Below are positions 7,500-17,275 of a DNA stretch of 64,000 nucleotides, in pieces. The position numbers and the translations under genes were made by a program. The stretch covers positions 682,001 to 746,000 of the forward strand of contig NZ_CP102930.1 in the NCBI RefSeq assembly GCF_025558485.1. The letters run 5' to 3'. The number at the start of each line of letters is the position of its first letter. Position 1 is the first letter of the stretch. This DNA is from Bdellovibrio bacteriovorus. Its GTDB lineage: Bacteria > Bdellovibrionota > Bdellovibrionia > Bdellovibrionales > Bdellovibrionaceae. Below the pieces are notes generated by a model. The model was not told where the DNA came from, did not search any database, and was given only the letters and a program-made list of their open reading frames with translations.

Positions 7500-9506
7500 A
7501 TGAAATTTCTGCTGAGCCTTTTCTTCTTAGTACTACTAAGCGCCTCCAGTGTTTCTGCTGCAGGCCCCGTTTTTCAATTTCCGCAGGGCCGACTTGAGCT
7601 TATTACTTCTCACGCCTATTGGAATCCCGAACAGCAAAACTCTTTGGGTCTGCATTTCACCATGGCCGATCACTGGCATATCTACTGGAAAAACTCCGGC
7701 GATTCCGGGGCTGCACCCAAATGGACATGGACTTTAAAAAATGCCCGGATCACCGATGAACACTGGCCACTTCCAGAGCGAATTTCTGTTGAAGGCCTGA
7801 CCAACCTTGGATATTCGCACGAAAGTCTTTTTATCTTTGACCTGCAAGCTGAGGATATTAAAAAACCCATCGAAGTTGTTTTGAATCTGGAATTTCTAAT
7901 CTGCAAAGTGGAATGCATTCCGTACTTCACAGAACTGCGCCGGGAAATTCCTTTCTCGGCACAAACGGGTCCGCCTTCTGACATTTTCAGCAAGTTCACT
8001 TATCCGTCCAAAGCTCCCGATGATTTCCAATGGAACATCGAATCCCGGGCCGACCAAAAACTGATCACAAAGCTGCATCTTCCCAACTCTTTACCCATCA
8101 AGAATCTTGAAGTCTTTCCCGAAGACGGTGAAAGCTTTAAAAGCTCTGTTCCCGCTCTGGAACCCCAGGGCTCAAACTATCTTTTGACTTTGGATTTACA
8201 AGACACATCCCGCACAGATTTTTCCGGTTCCAAGTTCCTGCTTGTCACTGAAGACGGTTCAGGAAAAAAATCCGGTTACGAGATTTCACTGAATAAAGAA
8301 TCCCCGCCCGCTCTGGCGATGATTTTGTTCTGGGCCCTGATCGGCGGCTTTATTCTGAACTTCATGCCTTGTGTATTCCCGGTGCTGTCCATCAAGGTCC
8401 TTAGCTTTCTGGGGCCGGACAAAAACACAAAAGACCTGCGAACTTCCGGCGTTGCTTACACAGTTGGCGTCATCGTCTCTTTTCTGGCATTGGGTGGAAC
8501 GTTACTGGCGCTGCGTGCTGGTGGTGAACAGATCGGCTGGGGTTTCCAATTGCAATCTCCGATCATAGCTGCTGGTATTGCTGTTTTATTCTTCTGGCTG
8601 GGTCTGAATTTCTTAGGGACATTTGAAATCGGTCAATCATTGACTTATCTGGGTGCCGCAAAGACCTCTCATTCTCTATGGGGGTCGTTCCTGACCGGAG
8701 TCCTTGCAACTGTCGTGGCCACCCCCTGCACAGCGCCCTTTATGGGGGCGGCGTTGGGAGCCTCTTTGACTCTTCCCGCACACAACACCCTGATCGTTTT
8801 TGCGGGACTGGGTTTCGGTATGGCCCTGCCGTTTTTGTTACTTGCATATTTTCCTCAGGGACTGCGCTTACTGCCAAAACCCGGTGCGTGGATGCAAACC
8901 TTAAAGGAATTTCTGGCCTTTCCACTTTTTGCGACTGTTCTGTGGCTGATGTGGGTGCTGTCTTATCAGATCGATGCGGCAGCCTTGCTATTTGTTCTGG
9001 GATTGTTCCTTCTTTGTGGGTTCCTGATCTGGCTCTCTCACAAAATTAAAAACGAACGTTGCCGACAAGCCACTTTGCTTGTGGGTTTTATTCTTTCGTT
9101 TGCACTCTTGGCAGCTATGCCCCAAAAAACAGTTCAGCAGGCTTCAATCCAGCAGGATATGTGGAAAAGCTTCAGCAAAGAAGCCGTCACACAGGATTTG
9201 CAAAATGGAAAGGCCGTCTTTATCGATTTCACCGCTGCTTGGTGTATCACCTGTCAGGTGAATAAAAAGCTGGTTCTGCATACAGAAGACATTCAGAAGG
9301 CTTTTTCTGACAGGAGCGTGCAACTTTACAAAGCGGACTGGACTGACAAAAACCCTTTGATCACGCAAGCTCTGGCTGAATATGGCAGAAACTCTTTGCC
9401 GCTTTATGTGTACTACGCAGCTGGAACTGACAAAGCCCATCTGCTTCCCGAAGTTTTAACCAAAGGAATTGTTTTAGATTTACTTAACAAGGAGAAAGAA
9501 CCATGA
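7500..9506 (+). CDS. DsbD/ScsB-like thiol:disulfide transporter
   Basis: This 668-residue protein has a signal peptide, a periplasmic N-domain (to about residue 260; [16 protein letters not shown] is typical of ScsB/DsbD-type N-domains), an eight-helix membrane domain and a C-terminal thioredoxin domain. The redox Cys are visible: FMPCVFP and ATPCTAPF in the membrane core and WCITC near residue 580. Such proteins carry electrons from cytoplasmic thioredoxin to periplasmic thiol proteins. The stop overlaps the next start (ATGA), so the following redoxin gene is translationally coupled and is its likely electron acceptor. Confidence 0.92.
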   Translation: MKFLLSLFFLVLLSASSVSAAGPVFQFPQGRLELITSHAYWNPEQQNSLGLHFTMADHWHIYWKNSGDSGAAPKWTWTLKNARITDEHWPLPERISVEGLTNLGYSHESLFIFDLQAEDIKKPIEVVLNLEFLICKVECIPYFTELRREIPFSAQTGPPSDIFSKFTYPSKAPDDFQWNIESRADQKLITKLHLPNSLPIKNLEVFPEDGESFKSSVPALEPQGSNYLLTLDLQDTSRTDFSGSKFLLVTEDGSGKKSGYEISLNKESPPALAMILFWALIGGFILNFMPCVFPVLSIKVLSFLGPDKNTKDLRTSGVAYTVGVIVSFLALGGTLLALRAGGEQIGWGFQLQSPIIAAGIAVLFFWLGLNFLGTFEIGQSLTYLGAAKTSHSLWGSFLTGVLATVVATPCTAPFMGAALGASLTLPAHNTLIVFAGLGFGMALPFLLLAYFPQGLRLLPKPGAWMQTLKEFLAFPLFATVLWLMWVLSYQIDAAALLFVLGLFLLCGFLIWLSHKIKNERCRQATLLVGFILSFALLAAMPQKTVQQASIQQDMWKSFSKEAVTQDLQNGKAVFIDFTAAWCITCQVNKKLVLHTEDIQKAFSDRSVQLYKADWTDKNPLITQALAEYGRNSLPLYVYYAAGTDKAHLLPEVLTKGIVLDLLNKEKEP

Positions 9507-10099
9507 AACATATTGTTCTCGCATTGGCCCTCGGCCTTTCTGCCAACTTCGCCTTTGCTGATGCTAAAATCGGGAGTCCGGCGCCGGATTTTGCTGTCGC
9601 TGATGCTCAAGGTAAAACGCATAAGCTTTCAGATTTCAAAGGTAAATATGTTGTCCTTGAATGGTACAACAAGGACTGCCCCTATGTTCGTAAGCACTAT
9701 GACAGCAAAAATATGCAAAAGATCCAGACCGAAATGACGGGCAAAGGAATTGTCTGGCTATCAGTCATCTCTTCCGCCCCGGGGAAACAGGGCTATCTGG
9801 CTGCGGTTGACGCCGCCAAGAACGGTGAAAAAGAAGGCACTAAAGCCACAGCAATCCTGATTGATGACAGCGGCAAGATGGGGAAAGCATACGGAGCCAA
9901 AACCACACCCCACATGTACCTGATCGATCCTCAGGGCGTGCTTCGCTACAATGGCGCCATCGATAGCAATGACTCTGCTGATCCTAAAACGATCGCCTCG
10001 GCAGAAAACTACATCATTCATGCCGTGGCCAGTGCGGAAAAAGGTGAAAAAATCGCCAAAGAAACCAGCAAGCCTTATGGCTGCAGTGTGAAGTATTAA
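9503..10099 (+). CDS. Periplasmic thioredoxin-fold protein (AhpC/TSA-type redoxin)
   Basis: The ATG overlaps the stop of the DsbD-like gene. The 198-residue product has a signal peptide (ends FAFA|DAK), then a redoxin domain: [37 protein letters not shown] and [16 protein letters not shown] with its cis-Pro. The family's DCPYV motif has one Cys at the usual peroxidatic position; a second Cys is near the C-terminus (YGCSVKY). It probably reduces peroxides or other substrates in the periplasm with electrons from the upstream transporter. A terminator follows 19 bases after the stop. Confidence 0.88.
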   Translation: MKHIVLALALGLSANFAFADAKIGSPAPDFAVADAQGKTHKLSDFKGKYVVLEWYNKDCPYVRKHYDSKNMQKIQTEMTGKGIVWLSVISSAPGKQGYLAAVDAAKNGEKEGTKATAILIDDSGKMGKAYGAKTTPHMYLIDPQGVLRYNGAIDSNDSADPKTIASAENYIIHAVASAEKGEKIAKETSKPYGCSVKY

Positions 10100-10118
10100 T
10101 TTGAGTGCCTAAACAAAG

Positions 10119-10150
10119 CCCCGTAGTCTATAAAAGCCTGCGGGGTTTTT
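10119..10150 (+). terminator. Intrinsic terminator after the redoxin gene
   Basis: Stem 10119-10126 with 10138-10145 (one G-T pair), followed by TTTTT (10146-10150). Its 3' GGGG arm is only five bases upstream of the GTG start of the next gene. Confidence 0.8.
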
Positions 10151-11689
10151 GTGTTAAAGAAGCTTCTTTATATTCATTTATTTGTTGGTTTGATGATGGG
10201 TTGTGCAACCCTGCCACCGAACAACAATCGCAAAGAGTCCCACTCTCTTCCTCCTGATCCAGCAACCCGTCTTGGCTCTGCTATCGACAAACAACTCAAA
10301 GCTCATCCCGGGCAGTCCGCATTTTATCCCCTTAGTTCCGGTCTGGAGGCTTTTATCGCGCGCATGGCCTCTGTGGCAGTCGCTGACCATACCGTGGATT
10401 TGCAATACTATATCTGGGAAAACGATCTGACCGGACGCCTGATGTTTCACTCTGTCATCACCGCTGCGGACCGCGGGGTGCGAGTTCGTATTCTGCTGGA
10501 TGATCTAAATCAGGCGCGCTACGAAAAAATGCTGGCAACTTTGGATTCCCATCCCAATATCGAAATTCGCATGGCAAATCCTTTTGCCAGTAGGTCTTGG
10601 AGAATCTTCGATATTGTGCGCTTTTCCACAGTCAATCGCCGCATGCACAACAAAGTCTTTATCGTCGATAATCAAGCAGGCATTGTTGGCGGACGTAATA
10701 TCGCCAATGAATACTTTGATGCCAGCAATGAAATGAACTTTGGTGACTTTGACCTTTGGACATTTGGTCCTATCGTACAAAGTCTGTCGCAGGAATTTGA
10801 CACCTACTGGAACAGCGAGATTTCCTATCCCATCACTGCGCTGAACAGCTTCCAGGCGACCCCGGATGATCTGGATCTTTTGCGCAAGGATTTTGCGGCC
10901 GCCGTTCAGGAAGCCGAAGACACCCGCTACGCCGAAGCCTTGCAGGATACTCCAATGGTGCGTCAGTTCACCAAAGAACCGTTGAAATTATTCTGGGGAA
11001 AGGCTGAAGTCATCATCGATCCTCCAGCCAAACTAAGCAAAATTGATGATATCAGGGAAGAGCATCTGCCTTATCAGCTTTATCCTTTGATTGAAGAAAC
11101 AAAAAAAGAACTGCTGCTGGTTTCGCCTTATTTCATTCCCGGCAAAAAAGGTGTTAAATTCTTTGGCAGTTTGCACCAGCGCGGAGTACAGGCCATTGTG
11201 CAAACCAATTCTCTGGCTTCCAGTGATATCGCCACAGTGTTTTCCGGCTATAAGGGGTATCGCAAAGACCTGCTGAAAAATGGCGTCAGGCTGTTTGAGC
11301 TTAAGCCCAACCCAGCCAGCAAAAAAAGCAAAAAAAAGAAAACCATCGGCAGCTTTTCCAGTTCAGGCCTGCATGGCAAAGTCTTTGTTTTTGACCGACG
11401 GAAAGTTTTTGTTGGCTCGATGAACCTGGACCCGCGCTCTGTTATCCTGAACAGCGAAATGGGTGTGGTCGTGGAAAGCCCGGAATTCGCCAAAGCCGTG
11501 GCAAAACGCTTTTTGGAAGATCTTCCTGAAGACAGCTATGAAGTGATTCTGACAGAAAATAAAAAACTGGAATGGAAAACTCATGAAGGAGATCAGGAAA
11601 GAACCTATTTTACTGATCCCGAAACCACATGGTGGAAACGCTTCAAGGCCGCCGTCAGTGCCATCTTCATTCCCGAATCCTGGCTATAG
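10151..11689 (+). CDS. Phospholipase D / cardiolipin synthase-like lipoprotein (ClsC/YmdC type)
   Basis: Translation from GTG 10151 gives 512 residues with an N-terminal lipoprotein signal (LFVGLMMGC, lipidated at Cys18). Two HKD motifs are present: HNKVFIVDNQAGIVGGRN (about residue 166) and HGKVFVFDRRKVFVGSMNLD (about residue 409). This pair forms the PLD active site. ClsC/YmdC-type enzymes make cardiolipin or move phosphatidyl groups; a secreted lipase role in predation is also possible. The start is unusual: it lies immediately after the T tract of the previous gene's terminator, and the only SD-like GGGG is the stem arm of that terminator. Confidence 0.88.
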   Translation: MLKKLLYIHLFVGLMMGCATLPPNNNRKESHSLPPDPATRLGSAIDKQLKAHPGQSAFYPLSSGLEAFIARMASVAVADHTVDLQYYIWENDLTGRLMFHSVITAADRGVRVRILLDDLNQARYEKMLATLDSHPNIEIRMANPFASRSWRIFDIVRFSTVNRRMHNKVFIVDNQAGIVGGRNIANEYFDASNEMNFGDFDLWTFGPIVQSLSQEFDTYWNSEISYPITALNSFQATPDDLDLLRKDFAAAVQEAEDTRYAEALQDTPMVRQFTKEPLKLFWGKAEVIIDPPAKLSKIDDIREEHLPYQLYPLIEETKKELLLVSPYFIPGKKGVKFFGSLHQRGVQAIVQTNSLASSDIATVFSGYKGYRKDLLKNGVRLFELKPNPASKKSKKKKTIGSFSSSGLHGKVFVFDRRKVFVGSMNLDPRSVILNSEMGVVVESPEFAKAVAKRFLEDLPEDSYEVILTENKKLEWKTHEGDQERTYFTDPETTWWKRFKAAVSAIFIPESWL

Positions 11690-11698
11690 TGATTAAAA

Positions 11699-11728
11699 TA
11701 AAAAAACCCCGAGCTTCGACTCGGGGTT
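11699..11728 (-). terminator. Intrinsic terminator of the Crp/Fnr gene
   Basis: Nine-base stem (11705-11713 with 11720-11728), six-base loop. The A tract on the plus strand (11699-11706) is the T tract for the minus-strand gene that ends at 11763. It may also limit plus-strand read-through from the PLD gene. Confidence 0.88.
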
Positions 11729-11762
11729 CAGAGATTCTGTCAGCAGATAGATTTTGGACAGA

Positions 11763-12479
11763 CTAGAAATTTCCGGATCTTCTCATCAAACCATCTTTAT
11801 TTTTGATGATGATCTCTTTACCGTTCAAATCAATCAGTCCTTCGTTTTTGAACTCTGTCAAATGACGGGACAAGGATTCGTTGATCGTGCTGGCAAGTTG
11901 AGCAAACTCATTTCTTGTCAGTTTCAGGTTTAGAGAAACCCCGGCTGGTGTTTGCACACCGAATCTGTCAGACAACAACACCAACTGGTATGCAATGCGC
12001 TCTTGCACTGATGCCAGATAATGCAACTGACTGGTCGTCTCGAACGACTCCAGATCATTCACAGCCTGATTCAGAAGCAACTTAATCAGAGGACTTGCTT
12101 GCGCCATCGCCACCTGAATAAGTTCGCGTGGATACAGCCAAAGTACTGTCGATTTCACAGCTTTGGCGTGACTCTGAGTCGGCGTTCCTTTCACAAGGGC
12201 TTTGTATCCAAAGTACTCCCCTGGGGAAACCAACTTTGTCACGTATTCGTTGGTTGTCGTGCGGCCGCGCGCATGCGAGCGGTTAACAACAACTTTAACA
12301 CATCCTGACTGAACGTAGTAAAGACCCTTCACCGGTTCGCCTTCTTTGAAAATCATCTCTTCTTCCTTGAGATGAATAACTTCGTAGGGAACGTTTGAAG
12401 TACTTGGAATACTTAGGTTTTGACCACCCATAAAACCAAGGGAGTTTACTCCGCCGTTGAGTATTGTCTGAGATTCCAT
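11763..12479 (-). CDS. Crp/Fnr-family transcription regulator
   Basis: The 238-residue protein has a cyclic-nucleotide-binding beta barrel (about residues 35-140: EEEMIFKEGEPVKGLYYVQSG, then LVSPGEYFGYKALVKG) and a Crp-type winged helix (about 170-230: VSLNLKLTRNEFAQLASTINESLSRHLTEFKNEGLI is the HTH region). The phosphate-binding-cassette Arg-Ser of true cAMP binders is not obvious and there is no Cys cluster for an Fe-S centre, so the ligand is unknown. It is divergent to the nucleoside importer operon over a 260-base shared upstream region, which makes that operon a candidate target. Confidence 0.9.
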   Translation of the reverse strand: MESQTILNGGVNSLGFMGGQNLSIPSTSNVPYEVIHLKEEEMIFKEGEPVKGLYYVQSGCVKVVVNRSHARGRTTTNEYVTKLVSPGEYFGYKALVKGTPTQSHAKAVKSTVLWLYPRELIQVAMAQASPLIKLLLNQAVNDLESFETTSQLHYLASVQERIAYQLVLLSDRFGVQTPAGVSLNLKLTRNEFAQLASTINESLSRHLTEFKNEGLIDLNGKEIIIKNKDGLMRRSGNF

Positions 12480-12739
12480 ACTCTATTACCTCCGAGCTTT
12501 CTTCGTTGGGTTATTCGTTGAGGCCATCCTAAACTGGTATTATACAGCCTCCTAATTGAAATTTCGACATAACAACCTTGTAACGGCCTCTCCTCGACGG
12601 TCCTGACATGCTTTTGACTTGACTCACAGAGACACGTCCCCTACTTTCAGCCCAACTCAAAACTGGAATTTTTTCGTAATTTCAACCTCTTATTCGACAG
12701 ATTACACGCCGTTAAAAGAGGTTCAATGGAGTCCGATAC

Positions 12740-13720
12740 ATGGTTAAAAGTATTCTTACGACCTTGTTAATCTTGTCATGCAGCACACTTTCTCACGCAA
12801 ACACTCTTAAAGTCGGTCTGGTTCTCGATAAAGGCGGTAAAGACGACAAGTCTTTCAACTCTGCCGCTTATCTTGGGGCGAAGAAGGCTGAACAAGATTT
12901 GAAGATCGATCTGAAATACGTCGAAGCCACCGACACAAATGCCATTGAAAATCTGCACCGCGCTTTTGCCAGAAAAAATTTCGACTTGGTGATTGGCATT
13001 GGCTTCGCTCAGCAGGACGCCGTTAAGAAAGTGGCAGCTCAGTTTCCAAAAGTGAAATTTGCTGTCGTCGATAGTGATGTCAAAGCACCGAATGTTCGTT
13101 CTTTGCTTTTTGAAGAACATGAAGGATCTTTCCTGGTTGGCGCGTTGGCGGCGATGGCCTCCAAAACAAACTCGGTTGGTTTCGTGGGTGGCATGGATAT
13201 TCCTTTGATCCGCAGATTCTCGATGGGTTATGCCGCCGGGGCAAAATACGTAAATCCAAAAATCAACTTCACTGAAAACTATGTCGGTGTCACAGGCGAA
13301 GCCTGGAACAATCCAGCCAAGGCAAAGGAACTGGCACTGGCCCAGATCGCCAAAGGCAGCGATGTGATCTTCGTGGCAGCGGGAGCTTCCAACTCCGGCG
13401 TCTTTGATGCTGTTGAGGAAAAAAAGAAATTCGCCATCGGTGTTGATTCCAATCAAAACTGGATCAAGCCCGGTGTGATTCTGACAAGCATGATGAAGGC
13501 CGTCGACATTGCGGTTTATGACACGATCAAAGAAACCCAGGCTGGCAAATTCACTTCCGGCACAGTGCTTTACGGTCTTAAAAATGATGGCGTGAACTAC
13601 ACACTGGATAAATACAACGAAAAGCTGATCACTCCCGACATGAAGAAAAAGGTCGAAGAGATCAAAAAGAAAATCATTGCTGGCCAGATCCAGGTTCCTG
13701 ACTACTACAAGAAAAAGTAA
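12740..13720 (+). CDS. BMP-family nucleoside-binding protein of an ABC importer
   Basis: The 326-residue exported protein has a signal peptide (ends LSHA|NTLK; an LSC upstream could be a poor lipobox) and a basic-membrane-protein/PnrA domain: KVGLVLDKGGKDDKSFNSAAYLG, then LVIGIGFAQQDAVKKVAAQFPKVKF and VGVDSNQNW. BMP proteins related to PnrA, Med and TmpC bind purine or other nucleosides for an RbsA-type ABC importer, and that ABC system follows directly: ATPase after five bases and two permeases. Expression may be controlled by the divergent Crp/Fnr protein. Confidence 0.92.
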   Translation: MVKSILTTLLILSCSTLSHANTLKVGLVLDKGGKDDKSFNSAAYLGAKKAEQDLKIDLKYVEATDTNAIENLHRAFARKNFDLVIGIGFAQQDAVKKVAAQFPKVKFAVVDSDVKAPNVRSLLFEEHEGSFLVGALAAMASKTNSVGFVGGMDIPLIRRFSMGYAAGAKYVNPKINFTENYVGVTGEAWNNPAKAKELALAQIAKGSDVIFVAAGASNSGVFDAVEEKKKFAIGVDSNQNWIKPGVILTSMMKAVDIAVYDTIKETQAGKFTSGTVLYGLKNDGVNYTLDKYNEKLITPDMKKKVEEIKKKIIAGQIQVPDYYKKK

Positions 13721-13725
13721 ACCTC

Positions 13726-15192
13726 ATGACGGCGGCTGTGCAATTTAAGGGAATCAGTAAGTACTTTGGCGAGGTCCGCGCCAACTCTGACATTTCCTTT
13801 TCCGTGGCCAAAGGTTCCATTCACGCCATTGTCGGAGAAAACGGCGCTGGCAAATCCACGGCCATGAAAATTCTGTTTGGAATGTACCGCCCGAATTCCG
13901 GAGAAATCCTGATTCACGGCCAGTCCGTGGACTTTGCTTCCCCAATTGATGCGATGGCGGCCAAGGTCGGTATGGTCCACCAGCACTTCATGCTCGCCGA
14001 ACCCTATACGGCTTTGGACAATATCCTTTTGCAACAAAAGGGTTCTGCGTTTGCTCTTCTTCCTCGCAAGGAACAAGCTCAGCGCATCAACGACATTGCC
14101 ACCCGCTATGGCTTCCATGTGGATCTTAATGCCAAAGTCGAGAACCTTTCCGTCGGTGAACAGCAGCGCATTGAAATTCTTAAAATTCTTTCTCAGGATT
14201 CTGACATTCTGATTTTGGACGAACCCACAGCCGTGCTGACACCGCAGGAAGTTCAGGATCTTTTTTCCAACCTTCGCAAACTAAAAGCAGAAGGAAAAAC
14301 CATTCTGATTATCACCCACAAGCTGAAAGAAGTGATGGCCCTGTCCGACGCTGTCACCGTCTTCCGTTCCGGCCGCATGGTGGAATCAAAAAAGACCACT
14401 GACACCTCTGTCGAGGATCTGGCTGCCTTAATGGTGGGTCGCGGCCTGCAGATACCGGAAGAGCGCCTGTCCAGCATTGATATCTCCAAAACTTTACTGA
14501 ACATCGAAAATCTGTCTGCGGATCTCGGCACGCATAAACTGCGCAATATCAATTTAAAAATTCACGCCCGCGAAGTCGTCGGCGTTGCTGGCGTGGAAGG
14601 CAATGGACAGGATGTTCTGATTCGCTGTCTGCTTGACTCCAAATCGCTGAACAAAGGCTCATTGAGCGGCAGCATTCAGTGTCATGGTTCTTTGCAGGCC
14701 TTCCCGGAAGACCGTCTGCGCTTTGGTGTTTTGCCATCGCGCCCGGTTTATGAAAACTTCCTGCTGGGACAGGAACATAGATTCACAAAAGGTCTTTTCC
14801 TGAAAACACGCGAGCTGATCGCACGAACTCAGGAAATTATGAAAGCCTATGACATCCGTCCTCACAATGAGCGCATGGCCTTCGGAAAGCTTTCCGGGGG
14901 CAATCAGCAAAAATTGGTCGTAGCCCGCGCTCTGACCCAAAAGCCGGATGTCATTCTGGCGGCACAGCCCACTCGCGGCGTTGATATCGGCGCTATCGAA
15001 TTTATTCACAACGAAATTCGCAAAAGTCGCGACGACGGCGCCGGGGTCCTACTGATTTCCTCGGAATTGGATGAATTGATGGCTTTATCAGACCGTATCG
15101 TGGTTCTTTACAAGGGCCAAATCGTAGCCGAATTCACACGCTCAGAATTCAACGAAACTTCCTTAGGTAAAGCCATGGGAGGTGGACATTGA
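13726..15192 (+). CDS. Nucleoside-type ABC importer ATPase (two ABC domains)
   Basis: The 488-residue protein has two tandem ABC domains. The first has Walker A GENGAGKST, signature LSVGEQQRIEI and Walker B LILDEPTAVLT. The second has a degenerate Walker A (GVEGNGQD), a signature LSGGNQQKLVVARA and a Walker B with Gln instead of Glu (AAQPTRGVD). This one-active, one-degenerate layout is normal for RbsA/NupO-type ATPases of carbohydrate and nucleoside importers. It overlaps the first permease gene by four bases (ATTGAAA region), so the operon is translationally coupled. Confidence 0.93.
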   Translation: MTAAVQFKGISKYFGEVRANSDISFSVAKGSIHAIVGENGAGKSTAMKILFGMYRPNSGEILIHGQSVDFASPIDAMAAKVGMVHQHFMLAEPYTALDNILLQQKGSAFALLPRKEQAQRINDIATRYGFHVDLNAKVENLSVGEQQRIEILKILSQDSDILILDEPTAVLTPQEVQDLFSNLRKLKAEGKTILIITHKLKEVMALSDAVTVFRSGRMVESKKTTDTSVEDLAALMVGRGLQIPEERLSSIDISKTLLNIENLSADLGTHKLRNINLKIHAREVVGVAGVEGNGQDVLIRCLLDSKSLNKGSLSGSIQCHGSLQAFPEDRLRFGVLPSRPVYENFLLGQEHRFTKGLFLKTRELIARTQEIMKAYDIRPHNERMAFGKLSGGNQQKLVVARALTQKPDVILAAQPTRGVDIGAIEFIHNEIRKSRDDGAGVLLISSELDELMALSDRIVVLYKGQIVAEFTRSEFNETSLGKAMGGGH

Positions 15193-16217
15193 AACGCATC
15201 TTCGGCTTCCTGCTGGGACTGACTCTGGCCCTGCTTTTAACTTTATTCGCGGGTGAAAACCCCTGGAACGTCTTTACGATTCTGGTCCGCAGTGCCTTTG
15301 GTTCCATGTATGACCTGGGTCTGACCCTTTCCTATACGACTCCGCTTATCTTCTGTGGTCTTTCCGTTGCCATTGGTTTCCATGCCGGACTCTTTAATAT
15401 CGGCGCCGAAGGTCAAATGACGATGGCCGTGGTCACCGCCGCTGCCGTGGGGGTTTTGCTTCCCGATGTACCATTCCCTCTGGCCCCGGTGCTGGCTGTC
15501 TTGGCTGCCTTGATTGCAGGTGGTCTTTGGGGGTGGATTGCCGGATGGCTGCGGGCCGTGCGCGGCAGTCACGAAGTTATCATCACCATTATGATGAATT
15601 TCATCGCCGCAGGGCTGGCGGGCTGGTTTGCCCTAAAGATCATTCCAAATCCTGACTCACAAAACCCGGAAACAGCTTTGGTATCCCCGAACTATATGTT
15701 TAAGGACTACGATCTTGTTGCCCGTCTGTTTCCGGATACTCCGGCCAATGCCTCTTTGGTCTTTGCTATTGTGATTGCGGTTTTGATGTGGATATTTCTC
15801 TGGAAAACCGCTTGGGGCTTCAAGTTGCGGGCGGTGGGCTCCAATCCTGAAGCGGCTCATCGCGCTGGAATCTCGGAAAAGAAAGTGCAGATCGCTGCTA
15901 TGACTCTGGCCGGAGCTCTGGCTGGATTTGTGGCTTTGTCAGAAGTTGTCGGCAGTGCTGGCCAGTATCGTATTGGGTTTTCCCCGGATTATGGCTTTAT
16001 CGGCATCGCCGTCGCTTTGATGGCCAGCAACAATCCGCTGGGTATTATCGTTTCGGCCTTCCTGATGGGAGCCCTTCACAAAGGCGCTTCGGATCTGGAT
16101 CTTGAAACCAGCACGATCACGCGTGATTTTTCCCGTATTATTCAGGCCTTGGTCATTCTGGGCGTTGTTGCTCAAGGGTACTGGGAATGGTTTAAGCAAA
16201 AAAGGAGGAAGGGTTAA
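15189..16217 (+). CDS. ABC importer permease 1 (nucleoside type, BPD_transp_2)
   Basis: This 342-residue integral membrane protein has about nine hydrophobic segments and the family motifs GLFNIGAEGQMTMAVVTAAAVG and SHEVIITIMMNFIAA, plus RAVGSNPEAAHRAGIS, the EAA-like cytoplasmic loop that meets the ATPase. It pairs with the second permease to form the channel. Its last 40 codons and its stop are the left half of a 173-bp tandem duplication; the second half-copy lies between it and the real permease 2 start. Confidence 0.92.
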   Translation: MKRIFGFLLGLTLALLLTLFAGENPWNVFTILVRSAFGSMYDLGLTLSYTTPLIFCGLSVAIGFHAGLFNIGAEGQMTMAVVTAAAVGVLLPDVPFPLAPVLAVLAALIAGGLWGWIAGWLRAVRGSHEVIITIMMNFIAAGLAGWFALKIIPNPDSQNPETALVSPNYMFKDYDLVARLFPDTPANASLVFAIVIAVLMWIFLWKTAWGFKLRAVGSNPEAAHRAGISEKKVQIAAMTLAGALAGFVALSEVVGSAGQYRIGFSPDYGFIGIAVALMASNNPLGIIVSAFLMGALHKGASDLDLETSTITRDFSRIIQALVILGVVAQGYWEWFKQKRRKG

Positions 16218-16443
16218 ATGGAAACACTGACCTGGATTCTCGCGCTGACCCTGGCAACCCTGCGCTTGGCGATCTTGAAACCAGCACGATCACGCGTGAT
16301 TTTTCCCGTATTATTCAGGCCTTGGTCATTTTGGGCGTTGTCGCTCAAGGATACTGGGAATGGTTTAAGCAAAAAAGAAGGAAGGGTTAAATGGAAACAC
16401 TGACCTGGATTCTCGCGCTGACCCTGGCAACCCTGCGCTTGGC
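16098..16443 (+). repeat. 173-bp tandem duplication across the permease 1 / permease 2 junction
   Basis: Copy 1 is 16098-16270 and copy 2 is 16271-16443. Each holds the last 40 codons of permease 1, its TAA, and the first 53 bases of permease 2. The copies differ at only four bases, all third-position (or Arg/Leu first-position) changes that are synonymous in the permease 1 frame. Copy 1's permease 2 start (16218) runs out of frame after 18 codons and ends at 16403, so only the start in copy 2 (16391) gives full-length permease 2. Confidence 0.97.
16218..16403 (+). pseudogene. Truncated out-of-frame copy of the permease 2 start
   Basis: The reading frame begins with the same 17 codons as permease 2 (METLTWILALTLATLRL) and then enters the duplicated end of permease 1 in a different frame, ending after 61 codons. 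It is preceded by a better SD (AGGAGGAAGGG) than the real start in copy 2 (AGAAGGAAGGG). If translated, it would overlap the real start by 13 bases and could couple to it. It is a by-product of the duplication, not a functional protein. Confidence 0.8.
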
Positions 16444-17263
16444 GACGCCGCTGATTTTTGCATCCATGGGTGGCTTGATAAGTGAACGCTCTGGCATTGT
16501 GAATGTGGCCCTGGAAGGCTTTATGCTAATGGGTGCTTTTGCCGGAGCGGTTGTAGGTTACAGTTTTGCTTCCGCATGGGCTGGATGGGGGGCTGCTTTA
16601 ATCGCAGGTTTTGCGATTGGGGCTCTGTACGCATTCTTTGTTATTGAACTTAAGGCTGATCAGATTATCACCGGCATGGCGTTTAACCTTCTGGTGATGG
16701 GGTTGATTCCCTTCATCACAAAAATTCTATACAGCTCCACTGGATCAACACCGGCCTTGCTGGTTGAAGACCGTTTTACTTTTGAGCCTTTGCTGCTGGC
16801 AGTTGCTTTAGTGGCGGCCATCAGTTTCTGGATGTATCGCACACGTTCCGGTTTGTGGGTTCTTTTTGCCGGGGAACATCCCGAAGCCCTGACAGCCAGC
16901 GGAGTCAGCGTTCGCAAAGTGCGCTGGGCGGCGGTTACCTTAAGTGGTGGTCTGGCGGCCTTTGGTGGAGCAAGCTTATCGCTGTTTCTTGCCTCGTCTT
17001 ATTCACCGATGATGACTGGCGGACGCGGCTTTATGGCGCTGGCCGCCCTGATCTTTGGAAAATGGAAGCCCGTCCCTGCGTTGGCGGCATGTATTCTGTT
17101 TGCCTTTGCTGATGCCGTGCAAATCCGTCTGCAAGGTGTGCAAGTCGGGGGCATCGAAATCCCGGTTCAATTTGTTCAAATTTTACCTTACATCGTGACT
17201 ATCATTGCGCTTGCGGGCTTCATCGGCAAAAGCCGTGCTCCAAAAGCTTTGGGTCACCAATAA
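16391..17263 (+). CDS. ABC importer permease 2 (nucleoside type, BPD_transp_2)
   Basis: The 290-residue membrane protein has about eight to nine hydrophobic segments with the family motifs ATPLIFASMGGLISERSGIVNVALEGFMLMG and GEHPEALTASGVSV. It forms the channel with permease 1 and is closest in layout to NupQ/YufQ proteins. The start in the second copy of the duplication is used because it alone stays in frame. The secreted nuclease gene begins 12 bases after its stop. Confidence 0.92.
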   Translation: METLTWILALTLATLRLATPLIFASMGGLISERSGIVNVALEGFMLMGAFAGAVVGYSFASAWAGWGAALIAGFAIGALYAFFVIELKADQIITGMAFNLLVMGLIPFITKILYSSTGSTPALLVEDRFTFEPLLLAVALVAAISFWMYRTRSGLWVLFAGEHPEALTASGVSVRKVRWAAVTLSGGLAAFGGASLSLFLASSYSPMMTGGRGFMALAALIFGKWKPVPALAACILFAFADAVQIRLQGVQVGGIEIPVQFVQILPYIVTIIALAGFIGKSRAPKALGHQ

Positions 17264-17275
17264 GAAGAGGTCACT

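Noticed and set aside
12776..13456. 226-codon minus-strand frame
   Set aside because: Antisense to the BMP gene, which has strong family motifs.
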